Shown in pieces: positions 20,146 to 30,857 of a DNA stretch of 64,000 nucleotides. The notes under the pieces were generated by a model. The model had not been told where the DNA came from. It searched no databases and saw only the letters and a list, made by a program, of their open reading frames with translations. Each line of letters opens with the position of its first letter. Within the stretch, counting starts at the first letter, position 1. Source of the DNA: Leptobrachium leishanense (taxonomy: Eukaryota; Chordata; Amphibia; Anura; Megophryidae); contig CM019064.1 in assembly GCA_009667805.1 (NCBI GenBank), positions 75,018,400 to 75,082,399 of the forward strand. The letters are read 5' to 3'. A program made the translations under genes and the position numbers.

Positions 20146-21346
20146 CAGTGGCGTAACTAGAAACCTGAGGGCCCCGGTGCAAGAATCCACGAAGGGCCCC
20201 CCAAAAAAAGATCTATGTATTTTTACTTATTTTTCACTGCAAAATAAAACAAAGATAGTATTGCCCCCAGCTCACATGGATATATATTGCCCCCCAGCTC
20301 ACATGGATATATTTTGCCCCCCAGCTCTCATGGATATATATTGCCCCCCAGCTCTCATGGGTATATATAGGGCCCCCCAGCTCTCATGGGTATATATAGG
20401 GCCCCCCAGCTCTCATGGATATATATTGGCCCCCAGCTCATGGGTATATATAGGGCCCCCAGCTCATGGGTATATAGGCCCCCAGCTCATGGGTATATAG
20501 GGCCCCAGCTCATGGGTATATAGGCCCCCAGCTCATGGGTATACAGGGCCCCAGCTCATGGGTATATAGGCCCCCAGCTCATGGGTATATAGGGCCCCAG
20601 CTCATGGGTATACAGGGCCCCAGCTCATGGGTATATAGGCCCCCAGCTCATGGGTATATAGGTCCCCAGCTCATGGGTATACAGGGCCCCAGCTCATGGG
20701 TATATAGGGCCCCAGCTCATGGGTATATAGGGCCCCAGCTCATGGGTATATAGGGCCCCAGCTCATGGGTATATAGGCCCCCAGCTCATGGATATATAGG
20801 CCCCCAGCTCATGGGTACATAGGCCCCCAGCTCATGGGTATATAGGGCCCCCAGCTCATGGGTATATAGGACCCCCAGGTCATGGGTATATAGGGCCCCC
20901 AGCTCATGGGTATATAGGGCCCCAGCTCATGGGTATATACGGCCCCCAGCTCATGGGTATATACGGCCCCCAGCTCTCATGGGTATATACGGCCCCCAGC
21001 TCTCACCTCTGCTGGCTTCAGGGCAGGCTCCGCCGGCGTTCCGTTGTTCTCCGAGGCGAGCGGCCGCTGGAAGCATGCGTCTTGGCCGCTCGCCGGAAAC
21101 CGCCTGATCAGCGCAGAGGTCTCGCGAGAGGATCTCGTGCGCTGGTCAGGTGGTTCCTATCCCACGTGAGCGGCCAAGCTGCATGTCAGTGGCCGCTCGC
21201 AGGGAGAGGGACGGCCAGCGCGCGGCTCCCAGATTCCGGTGCTGATTGCCGGAATCTGGCAGGCGGCGCCGGGCCCCCCTCCAGTGGCAGAATGCCAGGG
21301 CCCGGTCGCAACTGCAACCGCTGCGACCCTGGTACTTCCGCCACTG
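20146..21346 (-). mobile_element. non-autonomous hAT element 2 with minisatellite
   Basis: The ends CAGTGGCGTAACTAG and (reverse complement of the right end) CAGTGGCGGAAGTACC are flanked by a perfect 8-bp duplication ACTGATCA (20138-20145, 21347-21354). This is a clean hAT insertion into gypsy RNase H. The left part (GAAACC, then GGGCCCCGGTGCAAGAATCC) is shared with the fragment at 47279. A ~22-bp array (20262-21000) and a GC-rich imperfect palindrome (about 21010-21215, CGAGCGGCCGCTGGAAGCAT and its counterpart) follow. There is no transposase. Confidence 0.95.
20262..21004. repeat. minisatellite, ~22-bp unit, in hAT element 2
   Basis: About 30 units of GCCCCCAGCTCATGGGTATA type, 21-26 bp, with small length differences (GGG/GG, ATATAT expansions). 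On the left the unit is CCCCAGCTCTCATGGATATA. The core CCCAGCTCATGG is the reverse complement of the core unit of the array at 52381-54080. Open frames reading [10 protein letters not shown] here are artefacts. Confidence 0.93.
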
Positions 21347-21540
21347 ACTGATCATAAGAACCTTACGTACATCGGGGATGCTAAACGTCTGAACTCGAGA
21401 CAGGCCAGGTGGTCATTACTACTGTCTCGGTTTAATTATGTGTTGACTTACAGACCAGGTGACCGCAATGTAAAGGCTGATGCCTTATCTCGTCAATATG
21501 ACCCGTATGAATCAAATACACAAGACCACAATCCTATAGT

Positions 21541-22990
21541 TCCTCCTGAACGTATTGTGGCTTCCACGGTCTTGTCTGCTTCCTCGCCTTTTCTAGAACG
21601 CCTCCAAGCAGCTCAAATGGGGGCTCCACCTAACAAGCCTCCAGATATGTTGTTTGTGCCTGAAAAGGAAAGACAAGAATTACTCATAAAGTTTCATGAT
21701 TCAAAACCAGCAGGTCATCCTGGTATTACTAAGACTCTTACCAGTATCTCCAGACAGTTCTGGTGGCCCACCATGCGACAGGACGTACGTCTGTTTGTTT
21801 TGGCTTGTCAAGTCTGTGCCAGAAGCAATACCAGTAAAACCTTGCCTGTCGGTCTATTGCAGCCTTTACCCATTCCTAATAGGCCTTGGTCTCATCTATC
21901 CATGGATTTTATTGTGGACTTGCCGAAGTCCAAGGGTCATACTGTGGTTCTGACAGTTGTGGACCGCTTCTCCAAAAGGGCTCATTTTATTCCTTTACCT
22001 AAGCTTCCTACAGCCAAAGAACTGGCGGTCGTCTTTGCTAGAGAGATTGTATGAATACATGGGGTTCCGTCTGAAATAGTCTCTGACAGAGGAGCTCAGT
22101 TCGTCTCTCGTTTCTGGAGGGATTTCTGTGCGGAGATGGGGGTGCGATTGGCCTTCTCTTCAGCATATCATCCACAAACCAATGGGGCAGCAGAGAGGGC
22201 AAATCAGGGTCTCGAGCAGTACATACGTTGCTTTACCACACAACAACAAGACAATTGGTCAGAATTGTTGCCCTGGGCTGAGTATGCACGTAATAACGCC
22301 GTTAACGAGACCACTGGCCACTCTCCTTTTTCTGCTATCTATGTTTTTTTCACTCCGGCTCTACCGCTTCAGTTTGCTGAACAGGCCATCCTGACTCTCG
22401 ATGAACATCTCACACAACTACAGGATATTTGGAGACAGATTCGCGAAAACATGGAGCGCAATGTTGCTGTCCAGAAACGCAAGGCTGACAGGCATAGGTT
22501 ACAAGTTCCTTCCTACAACGTGGGGGATAGAGTTTGGTTGTCCACCAGGAATGTGAAGTTGCGGGTGCCTTCTATGAAAATGGCACCTCGGTTTATCGGT
22601 CCATACAAGATCATTCGCCGGGTTAACCCTGTGGCTTATGCTCTTGCCCTTCCTAGACATCTTCGCTTGCACAACGTCTTCCACAACTCCCTACTGAAGC
22701 CTTTGTTGTGCAACAGGTACACGCGGGTCGTTCCTCCTCCTCCACCTGTTCAGGTTGATGGAGAGACTGAGGATGAGGTTAGGAAAGTTCTGGATTCTAG
22801 GCTGTTATGGGGTGCTCTGCAGTACCTGGGTGGGTTATGGTCTGGAGGACCGGTCCTGGATTCCGGCTTCCAACATGTCTGCCTCTAGGTTGGTCAGGGC
22901 GTTCCATGCCTCGCACCCCGATTGCCCCGGTGGTCGTCCTGCCACTTGTCCTGTTGGTAGTCCGGTGGCCTCCCGTGGAGAAAGGAGGTA
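21541..22990 (+). pseudogene. gypsy integrase with chromodomain-like C-terminus
   Basis: The HHCC zinc finger is intact (IKFHDSKPAGH, then LACQVCARSN). The DDE catalytic core has Asp at 21905 (SMDFIVDLP), Asp at 22085 (SDRGAQF) and Glu at 22193 (GAAERANQG), with D-35-E spacing. A TGA at 22052-22054 replaces an expected Arg codon (a CGA-to-TGA, CpG-type change) and breaks the protein just before IHGVPSEIVSD. The C-terminal GPY region (RFIGPYKIIRRVNPVAYAL) is present. It is followed by EVRKVLDSRLLWGALQYL, then after a frameshift near 22830 EDRSWIPASNM, the pattern of a chromodomain. Chromodomains direct integration to modified chromatin in chromoviruses. Confidence 0.92.
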
Positions 22991-22991
22991 C

Positions 22992-23574
22992 TGTAACATT
23001 GGGGGCTTCCAGCCTTTCCGGTGTGCTTGAGGGCAGCATGTCTGATGCTGTTCGCTCACCAACACCCGGTTTAAATTGAAACAGGCAGGGAGGTGGCTGC
23101 ATGAGGTGCGGCTTGAGAGGGGGGCGCGGTCTGGTGAAGGTCTTTTAAAAACCAACAGTTCCTTCTAAGCAGTGCCAGATCGTGGTTATCCAAACCTGAG
23201 CTCCTTGTACCTGAATTCTCTCGTGATTTAACCTGTTATTGACCTCTGCTTGTTTTCTGACTATTCTGCATTCCGTTGCCCTAGACTATTTCCTTGTACT
23301 ACGCTTCTGCACTGATATCGACCCGGCTATTCCATTTGACTATTCTATACTCTGTTTTCCTGATTCTGGCTTGTCTGACTAACCCCGTGTTGCTGACCTG
23401 GTTTTGTATTACGACATTGTCTTTGATTAACCCTTTCTGTCTAGCTAGTATACCTGGCCAATTCTAAGGACCAGACAGTTAGGGATTCTTCTACGGCTAC
23501 CCTGTTGGTAGCTTTTGGGCTCTGTGGAGTGTTGGGCGTTAAGGACTGCGTGGTGGGATCTGGGTACCGTGACA
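22992..23574 (+). repeat. gypsy 3' LTR
   Basis: 583 bp, TGTAACATTGGGGG to ACCGTGACA, preceded by a polypurine tract and followed by the second GGAAT duplication. Confidence 0.95.
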
Positions 23575-23838
23575 GGAATGGCCTGAAATGAGAACGACTC
23601 TCTGCAGCCAACGCGCTGGGCGCGTGCCAGCGGTGGGGAGGGATCGAGGTGGCCCATTGAAGTCAAAGGGGTGTACCTGTACACCCCGCGTCTTCAAGGC
23701 CCACCCGGTGCACGGACGTCATAGCACGTATCGCGGCGTTAATAGGTTAAGGGCAAAAATAAAAATGGAATCTATTTTTAATAGAGTATCTCTTAATTGC
23801 TTTAAGATATTATGCAAGAGGAGTATCAATGAGACATT
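23575..23838. other. unassigned DNA
   Basis: GC-rich (23575-23740) then AT-rich sequence without recognised features. It begins with the GGAAT target duplication. Confidence 0.5.
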
Positions 23839-24076
23839 GGGGATTATCCACTAAACAAGGGTGTTTGCCGGCGTTGCAAAAACTGGCTAAAATTGCTGGT
23901 ATTGGATTTCAGTGCTGAGAAATGCCAACGTTACACAAAACTAAAATGCAAACAGCAAAACAAGAAGCTTTATTTTGCAGCTTCTCCTTTCAAACTTTGG
24001 ATTATAGTTTTGAGAAGCACTGGTAAATCTCAGCACTGCAATACCGGCAAACACCGGCGCTTAGTGGATAAACCCC
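23839..24076. mobile_element. MITE with ~40-bp inverted repeats
   Basis: GGGGATTATCCACTAAACAA at the left matches the reverse complement of the right end, GGGGTTTATCCACTAAGCGC. Both continue into GGTGTTTGCCGG. The 238-bp element has no coding capacity. I could not find a clear target duplication, so the superfamily is unassigned. Confidence 0.8.
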
Positions 24077-25033
24077 AGCGTGTTTTACCATTTATTTTAT
24101 CTATACATTTTTCCAATGTGATTTACTCACTCCTAGTGACAGAATTACCTAAGGACAGCTAAGAATTTCTAAAGAAGGTTACATTTGTAATTGTGTTTGT
24201 GTGTATTGGTATATTTGTGTAAAACGTATTAAGATACACTGGTGAATTAGAGATTAGTGTACAGAAACGGGTATTTATTTACGCATGAACATATTTTCCT
24301 TCTTGCATTCCATGTTTAGCCGTGGCTTGCCTGTATCCCTCTGGGGCACATCTGATCCCTGCTGTTTCTTTGTCCTTGCATATGATGCAGGATTTTTTTT
24401 TTAAAATCATATAAAGGGCTATATATATTTACAGTTCAAGCATTTGCGCATGTATGGCTTCTCTAAATCAAGTTCTTACACCATTGAATAATGATTTCTT
24501 CAGCATTCCACGGATGTTAACTCAAGTTACATTTTCTCTTCCTCTTTCCAGCTAACGTTTCATATAATAAATGCAATCAGCACTGAAGAATATTATACTG
24601 CGTAGATAAAAATATATATGTATACTGTAAAACGTATTTTAAATAAACTAAACTTTGGCTGCTGAAGCAGTTTACTGAAAGATTGCGCATTTGAAAATCT
24701 TAACATCGAATGTTATCAGCAGGTGCACAATGCAACAGAAACAACAGACACTGTGAAAAATATCACCTACAACAGCTAAAAATAAAATACGAAAAAGCAT
24801 AGCTATCTCTGGCTTGCATCACCTAATATTAGAGTCTGAACTTTGTGCTTTGATGTAATAATCAGCACCCCCCAGACAACTATAATTAATTGACACTTGC
24901 CATAGGTGGCTATATTGGGTAGCTGGTTCCCTAGCTGCTCATTCACTCTCCTGTTCATCTCCTCACCTGCTGCCAACAAATTAGGGTTTAATTAAATAAT
25001 GAGTTGTGCTCATTCACACAGGCCCATTTACCA
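24077..25033. other. unassigned AT-rich DNA
   Basis: No coding, RNA or repeat features recognised. Confidence 0.5.
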
Positions 25034-25041
25034 ACAATTAA

Positions 25042-26566
25042 AAGAGGTGTGCACATCTAAAAAATTTATTTAGTTTAATTTCATTTGAAAATAATTTTGT
25101 TTCGTAATTTCATTCCGTTTTGATTCGATTCGAATTTCGGATCACTAAAAAAAAAAAAAAAAAACAACAATAAATCAAATCCTGCTCAATTACTATTAGA
25201 TTAGGGTTAAATATGAGGGTTAAAAAGCAAACTAGGGTTAAATATTGAGCTGAGAAAAAAGAGAGGTTTGTGAAGGTCCTGAGGACAAGCAATGGCACTA
25301 GTGGCCTGCTCTATGGTGGGGCCCGCTCAGGTCTCACAGGATTTTTGCTCGATTGTGCCATTACAGGGACAAATGCAAATCAGCCTGCTCTCACCCAAAA
25401 AGGGTGGCCAGTACTGATTGCCAAGGACATCACCCCTGCACGAGGTGTGCAGAAACCCCTGACGATCATTTTGGCCTTGTTAGGCCTCATCAGGAGGCTA
25501 TAGCTGACACCCCTCTAGGTACCTCGAGCAAGGGGACTACGTCTGGATTACCCTGTGTACTTGTAGTGAGAAAAAAGAGAGGTTTATGAGGGTCCTGAGG
25601 ACGAGCAACGGCACTAGCGGACTGCTCTACAGTGGGGCCCGCTCAGGTCTCACAGGGTTTTTGCTCTATTGTGCCATTACAGAGTATACAGGGTAATCCA
25701 GACGTGGACCCCTTGCTCGAGGTGCCTAGAGAGGTGTTAGCTATACCCTCCTGACGAGGCCTAACAAGGCCAAAAAGATCGTCGGGGGTTGCTGCATCTC
25801 TTGTGCAGGGATGACGTCCTTGGCAACCAGTACTGGCCACCCTTTCTGGGTGAGAGCAGGCTGATATGCATATGGAGCATTTGTCCCTGTAATGGCACAA
25901 TCGAGCAAAGACCCTGTGAGACCTGAGCTGGCACCCACCGTAGAGCAGGCCACTAGTGCCGTTGCTCGTCCTCAGGACACTCACAAATCTCTCTTTTGTC
26001 TCACTTCAAGTATACAGGGTAATCCAGATGTTGATCCCTTGCTCGAGGTGCCTAGAGGGGTGTCAGCTATACCTTCTGACAAGGGCTAACTAGGCCGAAA
26101 CGATCGTCGGGGGTTGCTGCATCTCACAAACCTCTCTTTTTTCTCACTTAAATATTGAGCTGCCTATTGGCCTGTGGTGCTGAATACAACAGATTCAGTA
26201 CCACAGCCAACTGACAGGGACAGGGTGCTCTGTGAAACAGTAAAATGAAAGTGATTCTTTTCATAATTTCATTTGTAATTTGGGATCGATTCAAACTTCG
26301 GATCAGTAAAAAAACAAAACAATAAACATGAGGGTTAAAAGGCAAGTTAGGGTTAATTTACCCTTTCGCTTCAGTGTGCATAGAGGAATCATTCAATCAA
26401 TGGTTCTCTTGTGAAACAGTATAACAAATCAATTTCATTACATACGGTTTCCTTTCGTTTTGTTTTAGTTTCAATTCGGATGAAATTTATTCGTTATTTC
26501 GGAAGTACTTCCGAAATGAAAATCAAACGAATTGAGATACGTTTACGAAATGAATGCACACCTCTA
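25042..26566. mobile_element. hAT-like non-autonomous element (AGAGGTGTGCA ends)
   Basis: The ends AAGAGGTGTGCA and TGCACACCTCTA are inverted repeats. They are flanked by ACAATTAA (25034-25041) and GCAATTAA (26567-26574), a 7/8 match. Subterminal sequences are rich in TTTCATTTCG/CGAAATGAAA motifs on both sides. The interior holds a separate nested insertion (25252-26147). No transposase. Confidence 0.75.
25252..26147. mobile_element. fold-back-like insertion: four units in an inverted arrangement, 14-bp duplication
   Basis: TTAAATATTGAGCT flanks the insert at 25238-25251 and 26148-26161. The ends GAGAAAAAAGAGAGGTTTGTG and its complement are inverted repeats. The inside is built from one ~317-bp unit: a full copy (25252-25568) and a truncated copy (about 25569-25685) in one orientation, then a full copy (about 25686-26003) and a shortened copy (26004-26147) in the opposite orientation. 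Key landmarks in each are TCCTGAGGACRAGCAA and GGGTAATCC. It has no coding capacity. Confidence 0.82.
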
Positions 26567-27026
26567 GCAATTAATTGATTTTGACGAAACACAATATTTA
26601 CTCAAAAGACTGGGCGAACTGCATTAACATTCAAACAAATGTCAGACGATTTCGGACTAACCAAAGAGATAGTACTTTTTGTTGAAGCTGAAAATTACAA
26701 CCAAAAACGTACTCTGTTCGTTTGAATCTACCCGATTACTGAGATTCAGATTTTTTTCCCCTCTTCATCTGGTCAGTGGTATTTAAATGAGAAGAAATAG
26801 GTTCAGCCAGTTAGGGACAAATCTGCACCACGGTGCACTTGATACTTCGTTTTTGCCATATCCGGATTGAAACCCAAGAAACCAAAAAGTATCTAGTGTG
26901 AAGAGCATCTACACAGAAATAAAAAGGTACTTCAACAGAACCCACGGGCAGAGCCCGCTCCAGATTTGGTTAGACCTTGGCAAAGCTCAATCATGAGTCC
27001 CTACAGGGCCAGGGACCAGGCTATTC
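26567..27026. other. unassigned DNA
   Basis: Nothing recognised apart from the target duplication of the preceding element. Confidence 0.5.
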
Positions 27027-27286
27027 TAAAGTTGCTAGATCAGCCATGTTTACTGGATACATTAGTGATTCATGCAGAGGGGAGCACAGGGAAAAGTGCT
27101 GCCCTGCAACATGTGTAGTTCACATGCTGCAGGAAGGAAATCAAGGAAGTTCATCTGGGATTCCATTTTTATTTCATACCTGCAGCATATAGATTGTACA
27201 TGCCACGGGGTTGTTTTTTCCATGCACTACCCAACAGCATGAATAAATTATATGTCAAGGAAAACATGGCCGATCTGGCAACTCTA
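27027..27286. mobile_element. MITE, TTGCCAG(A/G)TCGGCCATG family
   Basis: It shares its full interior (TTCATGCAGAGGGGAGC, AGGAAGGAAAT, AATAAATTATATGT, AAAACATGGCC) with 51485-51738. The ends TAAAGTTGCTAGATCAGCCA and GGCAACTCTA are imperfect inverted repeats. The flanking octamers match at only 5/8, so the duplication is uncertain. Confidence 0.72.
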
Positions 27287-27309
27287 GGCCATTTCCACAT
27301 GTTTTAGAG

Positions 27310-27732
27310 CAGTGATTCCCAACCGCAGTCCTCAAGTACCCGTAAGGACAGTGTCAGACGAGCGTTTTTCATAGCGGAAGGAACGTCCTTAAGAGTGGAC
27401 ATTCCTCCTACTCTGACGCCCGGGTGGCCACCTTGCTGAGTGCAGATAGTGCGCCCAGCGCTGCAAGGCTCGATCATCCTATGGAGGATCGCGCTTTGCA
27501 GCCCCGCCGTATGCACGTTGTAGCATTTTGACGGGGAGGTATCGGCACATCCGCTGTAACGTGAAATTCGTGTACACTACAGAGTCTGACACTGTCCTAT
27601 AGATTCCCTTGAGGAAATGCAGACTGAATCCTGCACCACTGAGCAGCAAATAATATCACCTGTGCTGTGCTTCAGCTATCTGGCAAACCTGGCCTGTCAG
27701 GGGTACGTGAGCACCACGGTCAGGAACCACTG
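27310..27732. mobile_element. hAT MITE (CAGTGATTCCCAACC) carrying a nested Harbinger-like MITE
   Basis: The ends CAGTGATTCCCAACC and GGAACCACTG are flanked by a perfect 8-bp duplication TTTTAGAG (27302-27309, 27733-27740). The family is also present at 44441-44622 and 51088-51270 (shared CTCAAG, GAAATGCAGACTGAATCCTG, GAGCAGCAAAT, GGCAAACCTGGCCTGT). Confidence 0.9.
27346..27597. mobile_element. Harbinger-like MITE nested in the hAT MITE
   Basis: The ends GGACAGTGTCAGACGAGCG and AGTCTGACACTGTCC are inverted repeats; flanks are TAA (27343-27345) and TAT. The interior (GGAAGGAACGTCC, CAGCGCTGCAAGGCTCGATC, CATTTTGACGGGGAG) is shared with 44777-45092. Confidence 0.82.
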
Positions 27733-27912
27733 TTTTAGAGGACAGCATGTGTGTATGAGTGTAACAGAGTGCCGCAGCAATCAAACTCAAATATATTATC
27801 GAAATTGTGTATTAAGTTATTAATATTTAAGTAAATTCTACTAAAATAAAATAAATAAAAAATAAACTACATATTAATAGAACATCCCCCCACCACACAC
27901 ACTATACACTCT

Positions 27913-28625
27913 GGGCTCTACTACATTCTTCACGTAAAAATGCACATAGAATGCGTGTATTTTTGCGCGCGGCGTTAAACGTTAACGCGTGTAAAACAAC
28001 CTGGTATTACAATCCTCGCGCATTTTTTCATCCGTCAAAAAATAATGGGCGTAAAACGGACGCGCAACGTTGCGCGCAGAAATCCGTGTGCGGACTGTTT
28101 TTTCACGCGATTCAGTCAATCAGAATTAAGAACCACGATTGTCTCCCGTTAAGTTTTTGCACCTATCAAAGACAATCTGCGTATATATGCTGCATCAATA
28201 AAAAAACATGCACAACTTCTCAATTTTATTGTTTTATTATGCGAAGAATGTGTATACTGTGCTGTATTTTTTTTTGGGCCGGTGAATTTGGTTTCGGCCA
28301 GGACGTTCAGCTTTGCCATTAACACCTGCTTTTCAAAGACGTTAAAATTATGCGCGCAAACGCTGTGCGTTAAATTTTGCGCATAGATTGTAATACCATC
28401 TGCGTACCAGCGCACAAACGCATTTGCGCTCACAATGTTAAGTATAGGACGCGCGAAGTACAGTACGCTCATGCAGCATTCGCGCAGGTTCACCCGCGGT
28501 AGACGTTAATGCGCATTTTTTGCGCGGACATTGTAATACGACGTTCAGTGCAAAGGATTTTGCCCCTCGCGTTAATGCGTTTTTGCGCACGCGTTAACGT
28601 TTGCGCGAAGAATGTAATAGAGCCC
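27913..28625. mobile_element. GGGCYCTATTAC-family MITE, copy 1 (Harbinger-like)
   Basis: The ends GGGCTCTACTACATTCTTC and GAAGAATGTAATAGAGCCC are inverted repeats flanked by TCT on both sides. The 713-bp interior is rich in GCGC, TTAACG and TTTTTGCGC words and is shared with 36744-37466 and 45367-46092. No transposase. Confidence 0.88.
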
Positions 28626-30232
28626 TCTGTCTCTCATCCCCTGCTTTTCTTTCCTTTGTCCTGGGAGGTTTCACTCTTTCTGGGCATGTGAGGGCAGGTC
28701 ATCTCTCCCCCTGCTTGTCTGTATTGCGCTCTATGGAGCCACAGGGCTTATGACATTCTGCCAGAGGAGCCCCAAACCTAGCAGGATGCCAAGACACAGG
28801 GGTCCCATCACCTGAGTGCGACTGGCTGGAGGAGCATTGCCCCAACCCTGGAGTCCACAATTCCAGCACGGTGGATAGGGCAGAGAGCTAGCACAGACTT
28901 GCACAGGCATGCGCAGCTTATTGCATTTGGGTACCAACAGCTTCTGCACAATTTTTTATTTAATTTTCTTATTTTCGGTTGGTGGTTTTAATCACCTTTT
29001 CTCCCTCACCACGCTTAATCCCGAGCCCAGAAGTCCTCGCGACTTATCTACGCTCTCTGCGCAGCATAGGAAATACAAATTGCTCATCGCGATGGGACTT
29101 GCAAACTGTACGTATGCAAGTTCTGTAGCGCCTGCGCAGAATGATGGATCAGAGCTGCGCGATTGCGCACAGCCGTTCAATCATGCTCTGTGCCTGCCGA
29201 CGTCACTAGTAACCGAACTAGTAACTGACATATTCCTGGCTGTTGGTGACGCTGGGTGGGGTGGAGGAAGCTCCTCCACTTCACCCAGCATTTTCTACCA
29301 GTTTTGGCTGGGCAGGGAAGGGGGTAGAATGGGTGGCACTTCTCGCATCCAGATCACTTCAAAAATGTAAATTGGTCAGGATGTGTAGAGTGTTCCTTTA
29401 ATACAAAATTATCACCAGATGGCAGCAAACCCCAATCCAGTTTAAACGTACGGCTACCGACAAGCACAATACATCATTTGCTAGTGAAGTGCCAGGCAGC
29501 TACTGCATCAATTGGGAATGCAAGCTTACACAATAACAGTTTGAGCGTACATTGGCGATTACACTTCATACTAGTGTCTTTATGGACCACATAAATTAAA
29601 ACACCCTTTCTTTTGCCCTTAAATAATTGGGCAGATGCTGCTAACAGCATCTGTCCAATCTTTTTTTTTGTTGAAAAACGCTCACCTTTTCTCCCTCGGC
29701 TCGTGCGGCTCGTCCCCTTCAGCTCAGGTCTTCCGGGATTTGCAAGCAGCAGCAGAGCCCTGAGAGCAATGAGATGCAGACGTGCCAACTTCGTCAGGAG
29801 GACGGGCGGAGGATAGGGGGTGGCACTAGCCTTGGTGCAGCAGTTTCCAAAATTACCTACTTGTCATATCACAATATAATATAGAAAATGATGGATGCTG
29901 GGGGCTACTTGGTACTTTATGCCACACATAATGCAATCTCAATCTTGTGTCGAGTAGCTAAAGGGACGCAATCCTCCCTAGCAGTGACTCCCAATGTCAA
30001 GGTCTATAGTACGTTCTAATGCATTAAACATTAAAATATACAGTAAAAGCCGCAGCTCCATCTTTCATGTTGCATTTGAAGCAGCAGGATGCGTCTGGGC
30101 CTAAGTCAATGCTTTTTGATATTTTCAGAAGGAATCATGTGGTAAGCATTTCCCAAAACTCCTACATAATGATCCTCGGAAGCCAAACATTTTCTAACAT
30201 TATACAGAATGCATATACTTAAAATGTAGAAT
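28626..30232. other. unassigned DNA
   Basis: No gene recognised. Open frames at 28909-29370 and 29474-29788 lack motifs. GTAGAGTGTTCCTTTAA near 29384-29400 looks like a MITE terminus, but its partner was not found. Confidence 0.45.
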
Positions 30233-30857
30233 TGAGGCAACAGATTCCTGCCATTATTATTCTCTGCGAATCCCTTCACGTGCTCCCCATCTACTTCAGA
30301 ATTAAATTCAAAATCCTTACCCTGACCTACAAAGCTCTCACTAACTCTGCTCCCCATTACCTGTCCTCATTAATCTCCAAATACACCCCAACCCGCTCCC
30401 TAAGATCAGTGAGCTGCGCCTAGCTTCTCCCCGCATCACCTCTTCCCATGATAGACTGCAGGATTTCTCACACGCAGCCCCCATCCTCTGGAACACACTC
30501 CCTCGTACAGTCAGACTTTCCCCTTGTTTCTCTTCCTTCAAACGCTCCCTTAAGACATTCCTATTTAGGGAAGCCTACCACCCGACTCACTGACGCAACC
30601 AGTCTATCACTCACACCAGTCCATCACTCTCACCTTGCAGTTCATCACTCTCATCTTGCAGTCCACCACTCTCACCTTGCAGTCCATCACTCTCACCAGT
30701 CCATCACTCTCACCAATCCATCACTCTCGTTCATCACTCTCACCTTGAAGTCCATCACTCCCACTAGTCCCATCACTCTCACCTTGCAGTCCATCACTCT
30801 CACCTTGCAGTCCATCACTCTCACATTGCAGTCCATCACTCTCACCTTGCAGTCCAT
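30233..30857 (+). mobile_element. L2-type LINE 3' part, left piece
   Basis: The plus-strand reading gives the end of an L2-like ORF2: CESLHVLPIYFRIKFKILTL, then TYKALTNSAPHYLSSLISKY, then (another frame) WNTLPRTVRLSPCFSSFKRS, and FLFREAYHPTH. It is clearly related to the minus-strand L2 at 13169-14100. The 3' UTR then contains a 21-bp tandem repeat and the copy is cut at about 30857. It resumes at about 36325. Confidence 0.82.
30607..30857. repeat. 21-bp tandem repeat in the L2 3' UTR
   Basis: About 12 degenerate units of TCCATCACTCTCACCTTGCAG, some shortened to the first half. Four more units stand at 36345-36430 beyond the large insertion, which shows that the two L2 pieces were once one copy. 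Confidence 0.88.

Larger units (their letters stand above)
19231..21540 (+). pseudogene. gypsy reverse transcriptase - RNase H, internally deleted and split by hAT
   Basis: RT resumes abruptly at about 19278 with [20 protein letters not shown]. The upstream RT blocks normally found between protease and this motif are missing, so roughly 0.5-0.7 kb was deleted near 19270. The rest is well preserved: [24 protein letters not shown] at 19481-19492, [32 protein letters not shown]. RNase H follows ([18 protein letters not shown], then [13 protein letters not shown]) and is interrupted after LIITDH by the hAT at 20146-21346. It resumes at 21355 with KNLTYIGDAKRL, then ADALSRQYDP. The insert plus duplication totals 1209 bp, a multiple of three, so the frame is formally the same on both sides. 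Confidence 0.92.
17318..23574 (+). mobile_element. Ty3/gypsy LTR retrotransposon (chromovirus type)
   Basis: Two LTRs (17318-17903 and 22992-23574), both starting TGTAAC and ending GTGACA, are flanked by a perfect 5-bp duplication GGAAT (17313-17317, 23575-23579). The interior encodes gag, protease, RT, RNase H and integrase in that order, with a C-terminal chromodomain-like segment. A purine-rich tract (GGAGAAAGGAGG) precedes the 3' LTR. The copy is defective: frameshifts in gag, a deletion removing the N-terminal half of RT, stops in pol, and a hAT insertion in RNase H. Confidence 0.95.
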
